64,000 bases of DNA from Arthrobacter sunyaminii (GTDB lineage: Bacteria; Actinomycetota; Actinomycetes; Actinomycetales; Micrococcaceae), in NCBI RefSeq assembly GCF_018866305.1, contig NZ_CP076456.1, positions 2,046,001 through 2,110,000 of the forward strand, in the 5' to 3' direction. The notes below the pieces were generated by a model that saw only the letters and a program-made list of their open reading frames with translations, searched no databases and had not been told where the DNA came from. The translations under genes were made by a program, and so were the position numbers. Shown here piece after piece: positions 18,233-29,179 of the stretch. Each line of letters opens with the position of its first letter. The first letter of the stretch is position 1.

Positions 18233-19042
18233 TTGAAGTTTCCCCCCAACAAGTACGTCTACCGCAGCATCGTTTTGACCGGGATCGCCTCGACCAAGGT
18301 CTTCCGGATACCCGTCCTGCCGTCCGGCCTCGAAAACCTTCCCCGTGATGAAGAGATCCACGGGCTGACCCGGACAGCTGTACCCGGCAAAGGCGCGGTG
18401 GTGGCCATCACTCATTTCGGTTATCTGGATTTTGTTTTCGCCGAGTATCTGGTGTGGAAAAAGCTCCGGGCACACATGCGCTTCCTGGTCACCAAGAAAG
18501 CGGCACGTAAACCCTTCGTCAAAGCCGTCTGTGAGATGTGTGAGCACATCATTGTGGACCGGTCCAACGGCGCCGCCGCTTACACCGAGTCCGTCGAGGC
18601 CCTGCGCCGCGGCGAATATCTTGCCGTGCTCCCCGAAGCCGGCGTCAGCCGCAGCTTCAGCGTGCGTAAGCTCAAGACGGGTGCGGTCCGGATGGCAGCC
18701 GAAGCCGGCGTACCCATCATCCCCGTCTCGGTCTGGGGCAGCCACCGCATGCTCACCCGCGGCGGACACGGACTTAGCCTGAAATCCGTGTGGAAGAACC
18801 CGGTGCGGATCCATGTCAGCCCGATGATGCGGGTTGCCCCTGATGCGTCGGTACCCGAAGCAACCGAGCTGCTGCAGAAAACCCTCCAGGCGGGCATGGA
18901 CCACTGCATCGACACCTATCCGGTGAAACCTGAACCGGGCGCCTGGTGGATGCCCGTCAGCCGCGGCGGCAGCGCCATGACCGTGGAAGAGCAGCTCATC
19001 CTGGATGAACAGGACCGCGAGAAGTACAAGATCACCGGCTAG
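18233..19042 (+). CDS. PlsC-like lysophospholipid acyltransferase
   Basis: The protein is a glycerophospholipid acyltransferase-type enzyme of about 269 residues. It has the HX4D catalytic motif in AITHFGYLDFVF. Later come ADRSN-like IIVDRSNGAAAYTES, a VLPEAGVSRSF block in the place of the family PEG motif, and VPIIPVSVWGS. It probably acylates a lysophospholipid or a similar acceptor at the membrane. Two starts are possible. The ATG at 18227 abuts GAGGAG with no spacer. The in-frame TTG at 18233 has an ideal six-base spacing, so TTG is preferred here. It is divergent from an alpha/beta hydrolase. Confidence 0.85.
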   Translation: MKFPPNKYVYRSIVLTGIASTKVFRIPVLPSGLENLPRDEEIHGLTRTAVPGKGAVVAITHFGYLDFVFAEYLVWKKLRAHMRFLVTKKAARKPFVKAVCEMCEHIIVDRSNGAAAYTESVEALRRGEYLAVLPEAGVSRSFSVRKLKTGAVRMAAEAGVPIIPVSVWGSHRMLTRGGHGLSLKSVWKNPVRIHVSPMMRVAPDASVPEATELLQKTLQAGMDHCIDTYPVKPEPGAWWMPVSRGGSAMTVEEQLILDEQDREKYKITG

Positions 19043-19066
19043 CCGTCCGGCCGCTGCAGTTCCTGT

Positions 19067-21611
<2,545 letters not shown>

Positions 21612-21682
21612 AATCGGGGTCCTTCCTCGTTGAATGCGTTCACTATGGCGTAGTACCTTGCGCTGCGTCCAGAACCTGTTAT

Positions 21683-21703
21683 GGACTTTCTTGAAGAAAG
21701 ACC
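21683..21703. promoter_or_regulatory. inverted repeat, candidate operator for the tartrate dehydrogenase gene
   Basis: CTTTCTTGAAGAAAG (21686-21700) is a perfect odd-centred palindrome. With flanking GG and CC it extends to 21 bp with one further mismatch. It sits directly upstream of the AAAAGGAG ribosome binding site of the dehydrogenase gene, in the divergent interval with the transporter. It could be an operator or an mRNA hairpin near the start. Confidence 0.5.
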
Positions 21704-21715
21704 CAAAAGGAGCAA

Positions 21716-22852
21716 ATGATGCGGGCACAAAAATGCTTTCGAATAGCCGCCATTCCGGCCGACGGAGTGGGTAAGGAAGTGATTGCCGCAGGGCGGCGGG
21801 TCCTGGATGCCCTGGCTGATCAGTCCGGGAGAAATCCGGCCGGGGGCGCGGAAAGCTCCTTCGGTTTTGAGTGGCGGGAGTTCCCCTGGGGCTCCGAGTA
21901 TTACGCCGCGCACGGCCGCATGATGGATCCGGAGGGGCTTGATGTGCTGCGCGGCTTCGACGCCATTTACTTCGGAGCCGTGGGGTGGGAAAACGTTCCG
22001 GACCATGTGAGCCTGTGGGGGCTGCGACTGAACATCACGCAGAACTTTGACCAGTGGGCTAATGTGCGCCCGGTGACGTTCCTGCCGGGCATCGAGTCCC
22101 CGCTGCGCAAGGCCGACCGGATGCCGCTGGACTGGGTGGTGGTCCGGGAGAACAGCGAGGGCGAATACGCCGGTTTGGGAGGGCGCAATCTCTCCGGCCG
22201 GGGACCGGGCAACGAAGTGGCCGTGCAAACGGCGCTGTTCACGGAAAAGGGCTGCGAGCGCATCATCCGTTTCGCCTTTGACCTGGCCCGAACCCGCCCG
22301 GTGCGCAAGGTTTCCAGTGTCACCAAGTCCAATGCCCAGCAGTACGGTTCAGTACTCTGGGACGATGTCTTTAAGCGCGTGGCTGCCGACTATCCGGACG
22401 TGGGAACCGAGAGCGTCCTGGTGGATGCGATGAGCGCCAAGTTTGTCCTGCATCCGGAGGACCTCTCAGTGGTGGTGGCATCCAACCTCTTCGCCGACAT
22501 CCTCTCAGACCTTGGCTCGGCGCTCGCAGGCAGCCTGGGCCTGGCGGCGAGCGCGAACCTCAACCCGGAGCGCAGGTTCCCGTCCATGTTTGAGCCGGTG
22601 CACGGATCGGCTCCCGATATTGCGGGACGCGGGATCTGCAACCCCGTGGGAGCCATCCTGAGTGCCGCGCTGATGCTGGACCATCTGGGCCTGCCCGCCG
22701 CGGCCCGGAGGCTGGAGGCCGCGGTGGCAGCAGTCACGGCCGCCGGCATCCGTACCCGCGATGTCGGCGGATCCTCGGACACCGAAGAGGTCACCAACGC
22801 CGTCATCGAGGCGCTGCGACTCACCGAGCTGTCCGGTTCGGTTTCCGGCTAA
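21716..22852 (+). CDS. tartrate/D-malate dehydrogenase-like beta-decarboxylating dehydrogenase
   Basis: The 378-residue protein belongs to the isocitrate/isopropylmalate dehydrogenase superfamily. Diagnostic features of the TtuC/DmlA branch are WGSEYYAAHGRMMDPEGLD and IYFGAVGWENVPDHVSLWGL, which replace the LeuB/Icd substrate loop. VVRENSEGEYAGLGG, the metal-site segment VASNLFADILSDLGSALAGS and the cofactor loop MFEPVHGSAPDIAGRG follow. It should oxidise and often decarboxylate tartrate, D-malate or a related 2-hydroxy acid with NAD+. AAAAGGAG precedes two adjacent ATG codons at 21716 and 21719. It is divergent from a DASS transporter and convergent with a paralogue; the two stop codons overlap. 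Confidence 0.88.
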   Translation: MMRAQKCFRIAAIPADGVGKEVIAAGRRVLDALADQSGRNPAGGAESSFGFEWREFPWGSEYYAAHGRMMDPEGLDVLRGFDAIYFGAVGWENVPDHVSLWGLRLNITQNFDQWANVRPVTFLPGIESPLRKADRMPLDWVVVRENSEGEYAGLGGRNLSGRGPGNEVAVQTALFTEKGCERIIRFAFDLARTRPVRKVSSVTKSNAQQYGSVLWDDVFKRVAADYPDVGTESVLVDAMSAKFVLHPEDLSVVVASNLFADILSDLGSALAGSLGLAASANLNPERRFPSMFEPVHGSAPDIAGRGICNPVGAILSAALMLDHLGLPAAARRLEAAVAAVTAAGIRTRDVGGSSDTEEVTNAVIEALRLTELSGSVSG

Positions 22853-23913
22853 CCGATCCGGCCCAGGATTTCGCGGGTGAATTCCTCGGTGCCGGCGGTG
22901 CCGCCCAGGTCCCTGGTCCGCACCGGCGAATCCGCCAGCACACCGAACACGGCTTCGAGCACCTCGGCTCCGGCCTCCGGATGCCCGAGGTGGTCCAGCA
23001 TCATGGATGCGGACCAGATGGCCCCCAGCGGATTGGCCACGCCCTGACCGTAAATGTCAGGGGCGGAGCCGTGCACGGGCTCGAACATGGAGGGGAACTC
23101 GCGCTCGGGGTTGAGGTTGGCGGAAGGGGCGATGCCGATGCTGCCGGCAATGGCCGCCGCCAGGTCGCTGAGGATGTCCCCGAACAGGTTGGAGCCAACA
23201 ATCACGTCGAAGCGGGACGGGTTCAGCACCACCTTCGCGGCGAGCGCGTCAATGTGCTCCTGGTTCCACTGCACCCCGGGGTAGTCCGCCGCGCGTTCCT
23301 GCAGGAGTTCGTCCCAGAAAGGCATGGTGTGGATGATGCCGTTCGATTTGGTGGCGGAGGTCAGTACACCCCGTCTCTGCCCCGCAAGGTCAAAAGCGTA
23401 ATCAAGGATGCGGGTGACACCCTCGCGGGTGAAGACCGATTCCTGGATGGCCATTTCGGACGGAAGCCCGCGGTTCAGCCGGCCGCCGATCTCCGAGTAC
23501 TCGCCTTCGCTGTTTTCACGCACCACCACAAAGTCGACGCCGGGGTCCGTCAGCTCACTTCGCAGCGGGCTGGGAACGCCGTCCAGGACCCGGATAGGGC
23601 GCAGGTTCACGTACTGCCGGAACTCGCGGCGGATGGGGATGAGCAGCCCCCACAGGCTGACATGGTCCGGCACCCCGGGCCAGCCGACCGCGCCGAGCAG
23701 GATCGAGTCGTGCCCGCGGATCTGGTCCAGTCCGTCTGCGGGCATCATGGCGCCCTGCTCCAGATAGCGCTGGCAGGACCAGTCGAATTCGTCGTAGGTG
23801 AGGTCGATGCCGTGGCGGCGTGCGACGGCGTCGAGCACCGCGCGGGCAGGCGGCAGCACCTCGTGGCCAATGCCGTCGCCGGGAATGAGTGCAATGCGGT
23901 AGCGGTCAGTCAT
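22849..23913 (-). CDS. tartrate/D-malate dehydrogenase-like paralogue
   Basis: This protein of about 354 residues is a second member of the same beta-decarboxylating dehydrogenase family. Motifs include ALIPGDGIGHEVLPPA, ILLGAVGWPGVPDHVSLWGL, VVVRENSEGEYSEIGG, VGSNLFGDILSDLAAAIAGS and MFEPVHGSAPDIYGQG. It differs from its convergent neighbour in the substrate loop: YLEQGAMMPADGLDQ replaces YYAAHGRMMDPEGLD, and PIRREFRQYVNLRP replaces NITQNFDQWANVRP. This suggests a different substrate. The ATG at 23913 is the likely start; an ATG at 23922 and a GTG at 23925 are in frame. No clear ribosome binding site distinguishes them. Confidence 0.87.
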   Translation of the reverse strand: MTDRYRIALIPGDGIGHEVLPPARAVLDAVARRHGIDLTYDEFDWSCQRYLEQGAMMPADGLDQIRGHDSILLGAVGWPGVPDHVSLWGLLIPIRREFRQYVNLRPIRVLDGVPSPLRSELTDPGVDFVVVRENSEGEYSEIGGRLNRGLPSEMAIQESVFTREGVTRILDYAFDLAGQRRGVLTSATKSNGIIHTMPFWDELLQERAADYPGVQWNQEHIDALAAKVVLNPSRFDVIVGSNLFGDILSDLAAAIAGSIGIAPSANLNPEREFPSMFEPVHGSAPDIYGQGVANPLGAIWSASMMLDHLGHPEAGAEVLEAVFGVLADSPVRTRDLGGTAGTEEFTREILGRIG

Positions 23914-23997
23914 GAGCCCCATCACATCGGGAACATACCCGTAATGTCAAAAGTCCGGAACAGAACGCGGTCCAGGCGTGAGCTGCCCGGTGCTCCG

Positions 23998-24732
23998 TCA
24001 TCGGTCCAGAATATGCCGCAGGTACCGGCGTGGCTCGTTCAGGTAGGACTTCCAGTTCGAAACCAGGTCCAGGTCCTCCCAGTTCCGCCGGGCAATTCCA
24101 TGCTCGCCCGTTTCATAGATGGTGGCTCCCGGCAGGGAAGCCAGCACGGGGGAGTGGGTTGCGCACAGGATCTGGGAGCCATTGGCCGCCAGATCGTCCA
24201 ATACGCCGATCATGGCCAGTGTGGAGCTGAAGGACAGCGCCGCCTCCGGCTCGTCCAAGCAGTAGAAGCCGGGGGAATCCAAGTAGGTCTCGGCTACCGC
24301 GAGGAAGGACTCTCCATGGCTCATGGTGTGGAAATCGTGCCCGCCCTCAAGCTGGTCCTGGAAGGTGTAGAAACCGTGCATGGTCTCGGCCCGGAGGAAG
24401 AACCCCCACTTGGGCGCACCCGCCTGCCGGACCAGTGAAATCCAGCTGCTCAGCGGTGATTCGGTTCCGTGCGTCGAGTGGGCCGAATGAACGCTGCCGC
24501 CCTCGGGCCCGAGACCGTAGGCTGCCGCCACTGCCTCTACAAGGGTGGATTTTCCGCTTCCGTTCTCGCCCACCAGGAAGGTTACCCCCGGGGGCAGTTC
24601 CAAACCGGAGTCCACGACGGCGGCCACTGCGGGAATGTTCGCCGGCCAGCGGTCCTTCGGGATGTCTGCGTCTAGCCGAACCCGTACTTCTCGGACCAGC
24701 CGCGCATCATCAAGCCCCCGGGATTCTCGCAT
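23998..24732 (-). CDS. AAA-type ATPase, stand-alone ABC/SMC-like
   Basis: This is a 244-residue soluble ATPase with Walker A VGENGSGKSTLVEAV, Walker B FYCLDEPEAALSF and an H-loop in ILCATHSPVLASLPG. The arrangement resembles the single-gene, ABC-like AAA proteins that are widespread in bacteria and usually annotated only as AAA family ATPase. The signature region may be MSHGESFLAVAETYL. No membrane segment and no permease partner are present. The ATG lies right after a run of G residues. The function is unknown. Confidence 0.85.
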   Translation of the reverse strand: MRESRGLDDARLVREVRVRLDADIPKDRWPANIPAVAAVVDSGLELPPGVTFLVGENGSGKSTLVEAVAAAYGLGPEGGSVHSAHSTHGTESPLSSWISLVRQAGAPKWGFFLRAETMHGFYTFQDQLEGGHDFHTMSHGESFLAVAETYLDSPGFYCLDEPEAALSFSSTLAMIGVLDDLAANGSQILCATHSPVLASLPGATIYETGEHGIARRNWEDLDLVSNWKSYLNEPRRYLRHILDR

Positions 24733-24764
24733 CCCCCCAGTCTGACATCAGTCCCGCCCGAACC

Positions 24765-25352
24765 TCAGCTTCTGGCGGCGCGGACGAGGGCTCGAAGACC
24801 GGCGAAGGCCGCCGCCCCGCCCAGAATCCAGGGTCCTGCAGCAACAAAGGGAACCACTGCCTGTTCTTTCAAATCCGCCCGTTTCCTCCCGAACCGGGAG
24901 GAGAATCCGTGGGCAGTGAATTCACTTCGCACACCCGACTCGGTAACCGGGTTGTCCGGATGCAGCGTCAGGAAGGAACGCAGGTGACTTCCGCCGGCGT
25001 CCACGCGGTCGGCGGCGATCAGGATGAGCCAGTGGGCTGCCCGGGCTTCACCGTAGCGGTAGGCATACCGCCGCATCGCGCCGGAAACTCCCTTGAGCGG
25101 CACGGCGGTCCCGAACACGGGAGTCACGAACTGATGTTCGATGGAGCGTTCCCTCGGCTGTTGTTCCGGCTGCCGCTCCGGAAAGTCCCAGTGCGCACCG
25201 GTCACCAGATCCGTGCGTTCCTTCGGCACCGAGGGCCGGTCGCCTGGATCCAGGTCCGCGCCCCAGCCGGGAATACGCGCCCGCAGCTCCTCATTGGAGA
25301 ACTTCCGTTTTGGCACGCCCCCAACGTACGGGGTGCTTGGTGTTTCCGACAT
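24765..25352 (-). CDS. conserved hypothetical protein with C-terminal membrane helix
   Basis: The 195-residue product is not assigned to a known function. The first 75 residues are charged and proline rich, without obvious domains. The central part (GVSGAMRRYAYRYGEARAAH and LILIAADRVDAGGSHLRSFL) is more conserved in appearance. The C-terminus ends in one hydrophobic helix, VPFVAAGPWILGGAAAFAGL, followed by basic residues, so the protein is probably tail anchored. AGGAACACC precedes the ATG, a normal ribosome binding site. It lies between an alcohol dehydrogenase and an ATPase gene on the same strand. Confidence 0.7.
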   Translation of the reverse strand: MSETPSTPYVGGVPKRKFSNEELRARIPGWGADLDPGDRPSVPKERTDLVTGAHWDFPERQPEQQPRERSIEHQFVTPVFGTAVPLKGVSGAMRRYAYRYGEARAAHWLILIAADRVDAGGSHLRSFLTLHPDNPVTESGVRSEFTAHGFSSRFGRKRADLKEQAVVPFVAAGPWILGGAAAFAGLRALVRAARS

Positions 25353-25366
25353 GGTGTTCCTCGCCT

Positions 25367-26515
25367 TCAGGATGCGCTGGGAATGATGAGCGGTTTGATG
25401 CAGTTATCCAGCTTGGCCGAGAACATGTGGTAGCCCTCGGCTATGTGTTCCAGGGGTATGCGGTGCGTGATGATGTCACTGGGCTTGAGGTAACCGTCGC
25501 GGATGTGCTCAAACAGGCGCGGCCACTGCCTCTTGGCCGGACACTGGTTCATCCTCAGGGTGAGTCCCTTGTTCAGGGCGTCTCCGAACTTGACGGCACT
25601 GAATATCGGACCGTAGGCTCCCACGACTGACACGGTGCCGGCCTTCCGCACGGAGTCAATGGCCCAGTTCAGGGCCACCGGGGACCCGCCCTGCAGCTTC
25701 AGCTGGGAAGCGGTGACGTTCTGCAGGAAACTTCCGTCCGCCTCCGCACCCGCGGCGTCAATCACCACGTCTGCGCCAAGGTAGTCCGTTGCCTTCTTCA
25801 TCTCCACCACGATGTCGTCATACTCGGCAAAGTTGTAGGTTTCGGCGTGTGCAAAAGAACGGGCCTTCTCCAGCCGGTACTCGAGGTGGTCGACGACGAT
25901 GACGCGGCCGGCTCCCATCAGCCAGGAGGACTGGGCGGCGAACAGCCCCACCGGTCCGGCGCCGAACACGATGACGGTGTCACCTTCGCCGATCCCGCCC
26001 AGCTGTGCACCGAAGTAGCCTGTGGCCAGGGCATCGGTTAGCAGTACTGCGTCTTCCTCGTCCATCCACTCCGGAATGATGCTGGGACCGACATCGGCAA
26101 ACGGAACACGGACAAACTCGGCCTGTCCGCCGTCGTACCCGCCGCAGGTATGGGAGTAACCGTAGATGCCGCCCACCGCCGTCGCGTTGGGATTCACGTT
26201 GTGGCAGTTGGAGTACAGGCCCCGCGAACAGAAATAGCAGGTGCCACAGTAGATGTTGAACGGGACCATGACGCGGTCACCCACGCTCAGGTTCCGCACG
26301 GAGGGGCCAACGGCATGAACTACCCCCACAAACTCGTGCCCAAACGTGGTTCCCACCCGGGTATCGGGCATCATCCCGTGGTAAAGGTGCAGGTCGGACC
26401 CGCAAATGGCCGCGGCCGTTACCCGGACAATGGCATCGTTCGGGTGCTCAATGGCAGGAATGTCCTTTTCTTCGACACGGACCTTGTACGGCCCGCGGTA
26501 CACCATGGAGCGCAT
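25367..26515 (-). CDS. zinc-dependent alcohol dehydrogenase (MDR family)
   Basis: The 382-residue medium-chain dehydrogenase has catalytic-zinc ligands Cys in AAAICGSDLHLYHG and His-Glu in TTFGHEFVGVV. The structural-zinc segment YCGTCYFCSRGLYSNC carries four cysteines. NAD(P) binding is at VIVFGAGPVGLFAAQS. The overall pattern (MPDTRVGTTFGHE, CGGYDGGQAEFVRVPFADVG) is that of the glutathione-independent formaldehyde dehydrogenase-like group. It could oxidise or reduce a sugar alcohol or an aldehyde. The ATG at 26515 has GAAGGGG five bases upstream. The LacI regulator gene ends 61 bp upstream on the same strand. Confidence 0.9.
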   Translation of the reverse strand: MRSMVYRGPYKVRVEEKDIPAIEHPNDAIVRVTAAAICGSDLHLYHGMMPDTRVGTTFGHEFVGVVHAVGPSVRNLSVGDRVMVPFNIYCGTCYFCSRGLYSNCHNVNPNATAVGGIYGYSHTCGGYDGGQAEFVRVPFADVGPSIIPEWMDEEDAVLLTDALATGYFGAQLGGIGEGDTVIVFGAGPVGLFAAQSSWLMGAGRVIVVDHLEYRLEKARSFAHAETYNFAEYDDIVVEMKKATDYLGADVVIDAAGAEADGSFLQNVTASQLKLQGGSPVALNWAIDSVRKAGTVSVVGAYGPIFSAVKFGDALNKGLTLRMNQCPAKRQWPRLFEHIRDGYLKPSDIITHRIPLEHIAEGYHMFSAKLDNCIKPLIIPSAS

Positions 26516-26576
26516 CGTTTCCCCTTCGCAAGCTTGCTGATGGATTCCCCACCCTGCCTGCCGGCGCTCACAGCCG

Positions 26577-27620
26577 TCAAGGGTTGCTCCGGGCCGGGGG
26601 AGCGGTGGAATCCCGCACCACCAGTGAGGTGGCAAGTTCAACGTGGGATGATTCCAGCTCTTCGCCGTTGGCCAGGCGCAGGACGCTGCGCAGCGCAGAT
26701 CGTCCCATCTCCTGCAGCGGCTGGCTCACTGATGTCAGCCGCGGAACGGACTGCTCGGTGAGGTCGGTTCCGTCAAACCCCACCAGGCTGAGCTCCTCCG
26801 GAACCCGGATGCCGCGGCGGCGCGCCTCATCCAGCACACCCAGGGCTGTAAGGTCGCTGGCGGCAAAAATGGCGGTGGGCGGTTCGGGAAGCGACAGCAG
26901 TTGGGCGGCACCGCTGACACCGGATTCGCGGTTGAAGGTGCCGCTGACAATGTACTCGTCCGGGACATCGACCCCGTGCGCTCGCAGTGCGGCCAAATAA
27001 CCGTGCAGCCGGGCAACGCTGCACTCGGCAGCGTCGGGGCCGCCCACATAGGCGATGCGCCGGTGTCCAAGTTCAATCAGGTGTTCGGCGGCCGCTTTTC
27101 CTCCCGCCCAGTTGGTAGCTCCGATGCTGACGAATCCGGACGGCGGGGGATTCAGGGGATCTATCACCACCACGGGAATGTTGCGCCTTGCAAAGGCATC
27201 CAGCTGGCCAGTGGTGACCTCGGACGTTACGAGAATAAGTCCGCGGCGCCCCGAGTCAGCCATTCGGGAGGACCACTGACGGTGGTCGGTACTTTTGAGT
27301 TTCCCCGGGGTGACCGTGCTGAGAACCACCTCGACGTTCTCGGTTGAAGCTGCGCTGGTGATGCCCGTCAGGACGGCCAGCGAGTAGGAAGTATTGAGCC
27401 CGTCAAAGACCAGGTCCACCAGGCCCGGGGCACTGCTGCGCAGCCGGCGTTGGACGGGCGACTCATAGCCCAGCCTGCCCAGCGCTGCCTGCACCCGTTC
27501 CCGGGTGGGCCCGGCTACGTCATCACGGCCGTAAATGACCTTGGAAACGGTCGGAACGGAGACTCCGGCCAGTTCGGCCACCTGGGCCAGTGTGGGTTTC
27601 TCGGCATGGACCCGGTTCAC
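26577..27620 (-). CDS. LacI-family regulator of the adjacent sugar cluster
   Basis: The 347-residue repressor has helix-turn-helix LAQVAELAGVSVPTVSKVIY and a sugar-binding effector domain including GLVDLVFDGLNTSYS, SIGATNWAGGKAAAEHL, IFAASDLTALGVLDEA and LSLVGFDGTDLTEQSVPRLT. It resembles the XylR-like LacI group of actinobacteria. The GTG start at 27620 has AAAGGAG seven bases upstream. A CGAAAGTTTTCG element lies just upstream of that site, and related elements precede the divergent ABC transporter. It most likely represses itself and the transporter/catabolic operon until its sugar ligand is present. Confidence 0.9.
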   Translation of the reverse strand: MNRVHAEKPTLAQVAELAGVSVPTVSKVIYGRDDVAGPTRERVQAALGRLGYESPVQRRLRSSAPGLVDLVFDGLNTSYSLAVLTGITSAASTENVEVVLSTVTPGKLKSTDHRQWSSRMADSGRRGLILVTSEVTTGQLDAFARRNIPVVVIDPLNPPPSGFVSIGATNWAGGKAAAEHLIELGHRRIAYVGGPDAAECSVARLHGYLAALRAHGVDVPDEYIVSGTFNRESGVSGAAQLLSLPEPPTAIFAASDLTALGVLDEARRRGIRVPEELSLVGFDGTDLTEQSVPRLTSVSQPLQEMGRSALRSVLRLANGEELESSHVELATSLVVRDSTAPPARSNP

Positions 27621-27635
27621 GGTGGCGCTCCTTTG

Positions 27636-27647
27636 CGAAAGTTTTCG
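27636..27647. promoter_or_regulatory. operator-like element in front of the LacI gene
   Basis: CGAAAGTTTTCG is nearly palindromic and overlaps the region just upstream of the regulator's ribosome binding site. It is identical to an element in front of the divergent transporter, so it is probably the autoregulatory operator. Confidence 0.65.
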
Positions 27648-27714
27648 ACGTCAGAAGACTGATTGAAAGTCCTCATACGTGTCAAGAGCGCAGGAGTAGG
27701 GGATCAAGAACCTC

Positions 27715-27743
27715 TTGACGAGTGATAAAGATCACAGTAGCTT
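27715..27743 (+). promoter_or_regulatory. promoter of the ABC transporter operon with CRP/GlxR-like site
   Basis: TTGACG (27715-27720), a 17-bp spacer and TAGCTT (27738-27743) form a plausible promoter. Within the spacer, AGTGATAAAGATCACA (27721-27736) matches the CRP/GlxR consensus GTGA-N6-TCAC with perfect half-sites. Catabolite-type control is inferred. The overlap with the promoter would favour repression unless the actual start lies elsewhere. Confidence 0.55.
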
Positions 27744-27768
27744 ACTGGGCAACGCGCAGGGAGCACCA

Positions 27769-27789
27769 CGAAAGTTTCGAAAGTTTTCG
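27769..27789. promoter_or_regulatory. overlapping CGAAA-N-TTTCG operators
   Basis: CGAAAGTTTCG (27769-27779) and CGAAAGTTTTCG (27778-27789) overlap by two bases. The first is an exact CGAAA-N-TTTCG palindrome, the pattern of LacI-type sugar regulators in actinobacteria. The pair lies downstream of the predicted transcription start of the transporter operon, a position suited to repression. Confidence 0.75.
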
Positions 27790-27853
27790 CTCGCGGTGCG
27801 TGCAGGACTAATCCGCCGCCGCAGCGACGCGGCTCTTTTCAATGGAGATAAGA

Positions 27854-29179
27854 ATGGAACAGAAGCTAGCATCACGCCGGTCCTTCCTTTCGCTGGCGGC
27901 GCTGGTGCCCATCGCCGCCTACACGCTCACGGCCTGCGGTTCATCCGGACCCGGGGATACGTCCTCGGGCGGAGCCAGTATTTGGGCGCTGAGCGGCCAG
28001 CCCAACGAGGACATCCGCCAGGCGACCATCGACGCCTTCAACAAGGCCAATCCGGACTCACAGATCAAACCGACCTTCTTCCAGAACGACGCTTACAAGA
28101 CCAAGATCAAAACCGCCATCGGAGCCGGACAGGCGCCCACGATCATCCATGGTTGGGGCGGCGGAACGCTGCGCACCTATGCCGAGGCCGGGCAGGTCGA
28201 GGATCTCACCGCGTGGTTCGACGAGAACCCGGAGGTCAAGGGGCGGCTGCTGGAATCCACGTTCGGCGCCGCCACCGTGGACGGCAAGATCTACGCCATC
28301 CCCACGCAGACCGTCACGCCGATCATCTTTTACTACAACAAGGAACTCTTCGATCAGGCCGGTGCCGAGCCGCCCGCCACCTGGGATGACCTTATGGCTT
28401 TGACCAAAACATTCAATGACATGGGCGTGGCCCCGCTCTCCTTGGGCGGGCAATCACGTTGGACCTCCATGATGTGGCTCGAATACCTGTATGACCGGGT
28501 GGGTGGCCCCGAGGTCTTTACCGCCATCTACAACGGCGAGCCCGACGCCTGGTCACATCCTGCCGCCATACAGGCCACCACCATGATCCAGGACCTGGTC
28601 AAGGCCAACGGGTTTATCAAGGGCTTTACCTCCATCACCGCCGACAGCAACGCGGATCAGGCACTGCTGTACACGAACAAGGCCGCCATGATGCTGCACG
28701 GCGGCTGGACCTACGGCGGCATGAAGAACGACGGCGCCGGCTTCGTGGAGGGCGGAAAACTCGGTTGGGTCAACTTCCCTACAGTGGAGGGCGGCAAGGG
28801 CGATCCGAAAAACACGGTCGGCAACCCCGCCGGCTACCAGTCCATCTCCTCCAAGGCCAGCGACACCGAAAAGGAGACGGCCAAGAAGTTCTTCAAGGAC
28901 GGCCTTCTCACCGACGAGGAGATCGACTCCTACATCAAGTCCGGCTCGGTTCCGATTGTGACCGGCATCGAGGACAAGCTGAACGAGTCAGACGACAAGG
29001 AGTTCCTGAGCTTCGAATACGAGCTGACCAAAAACGCTCCGAATTTCCAGCAGTCCTGGGACCAGGCGCTGAGCCCCACCGCGGCGGAAGCGCTGCTGAG
29101 CAACATCGATCAGCTGTTCCTGCTGTCGATAACCCCTGAGCAGTTCGCTTCCAACATGAATGCGACTCTGGGCAAATGA
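27854..29179 (+). CDS. ABC transporter sugar-binding lipoprotein
   Basis: The 441-residue family 1 solute-binding protein has a lipoprotein signal with twin arginines, SRRSFLSLAALVPIAAYTLT, then the lipobox Cys in LTACGSS. It should be anchored on the outer face of the membrane, possibly after Tat export. Binding-domain segments include GQAPTIIHGWGGGTLRTYAE and PTQTVTPIIFYYNKELFDQAG, typical of carbohydrate binders. The ATG at 27854 has GGAG six bases upstream and is preferred over the ATG at 27842. It starts the plus-strand operon; its stop overlaps the first permease gene. The sugar is unknown. Confidence 0.92.
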   Translation: MEQKLASRRSFLSLAALVPIAAYTLTACGSSGPGDTSSGGASIWALSGQPNEDIRQATIDAFNKANPDSQIKPTFFQNDAYKTKIKTAIGAGQAPTIIHGWGGGTLRTYAEAGQVEDLTAWFDENPEVKGRLLESTFGAATVDGKIYAIPTQTVTPIIFYYNKELFDQAGAEPPATWDDLMALTKTFNDMGVAPLSLGGQSRWTSMMWLEYLYDRVGGPEVFTAIYNGEPDAWSHPAAIQATTMIQDLVKANGFIKGFTSITADSNADQALLYTNKAAMMLHGGWTYGGMKNDGAGFVEGGKLGWVNFPTVEGGKGDPKNTVGNPAGYQSISSKASDTEKETAKKFFKDGLLTDEEIDSYIKSGSVPIVTGIEDKLNESDDKEFLSFEYELTKNAPNFQQSWDQALSPTAAEALLSNIDQLFLLSITPEQFASNMNATLGK

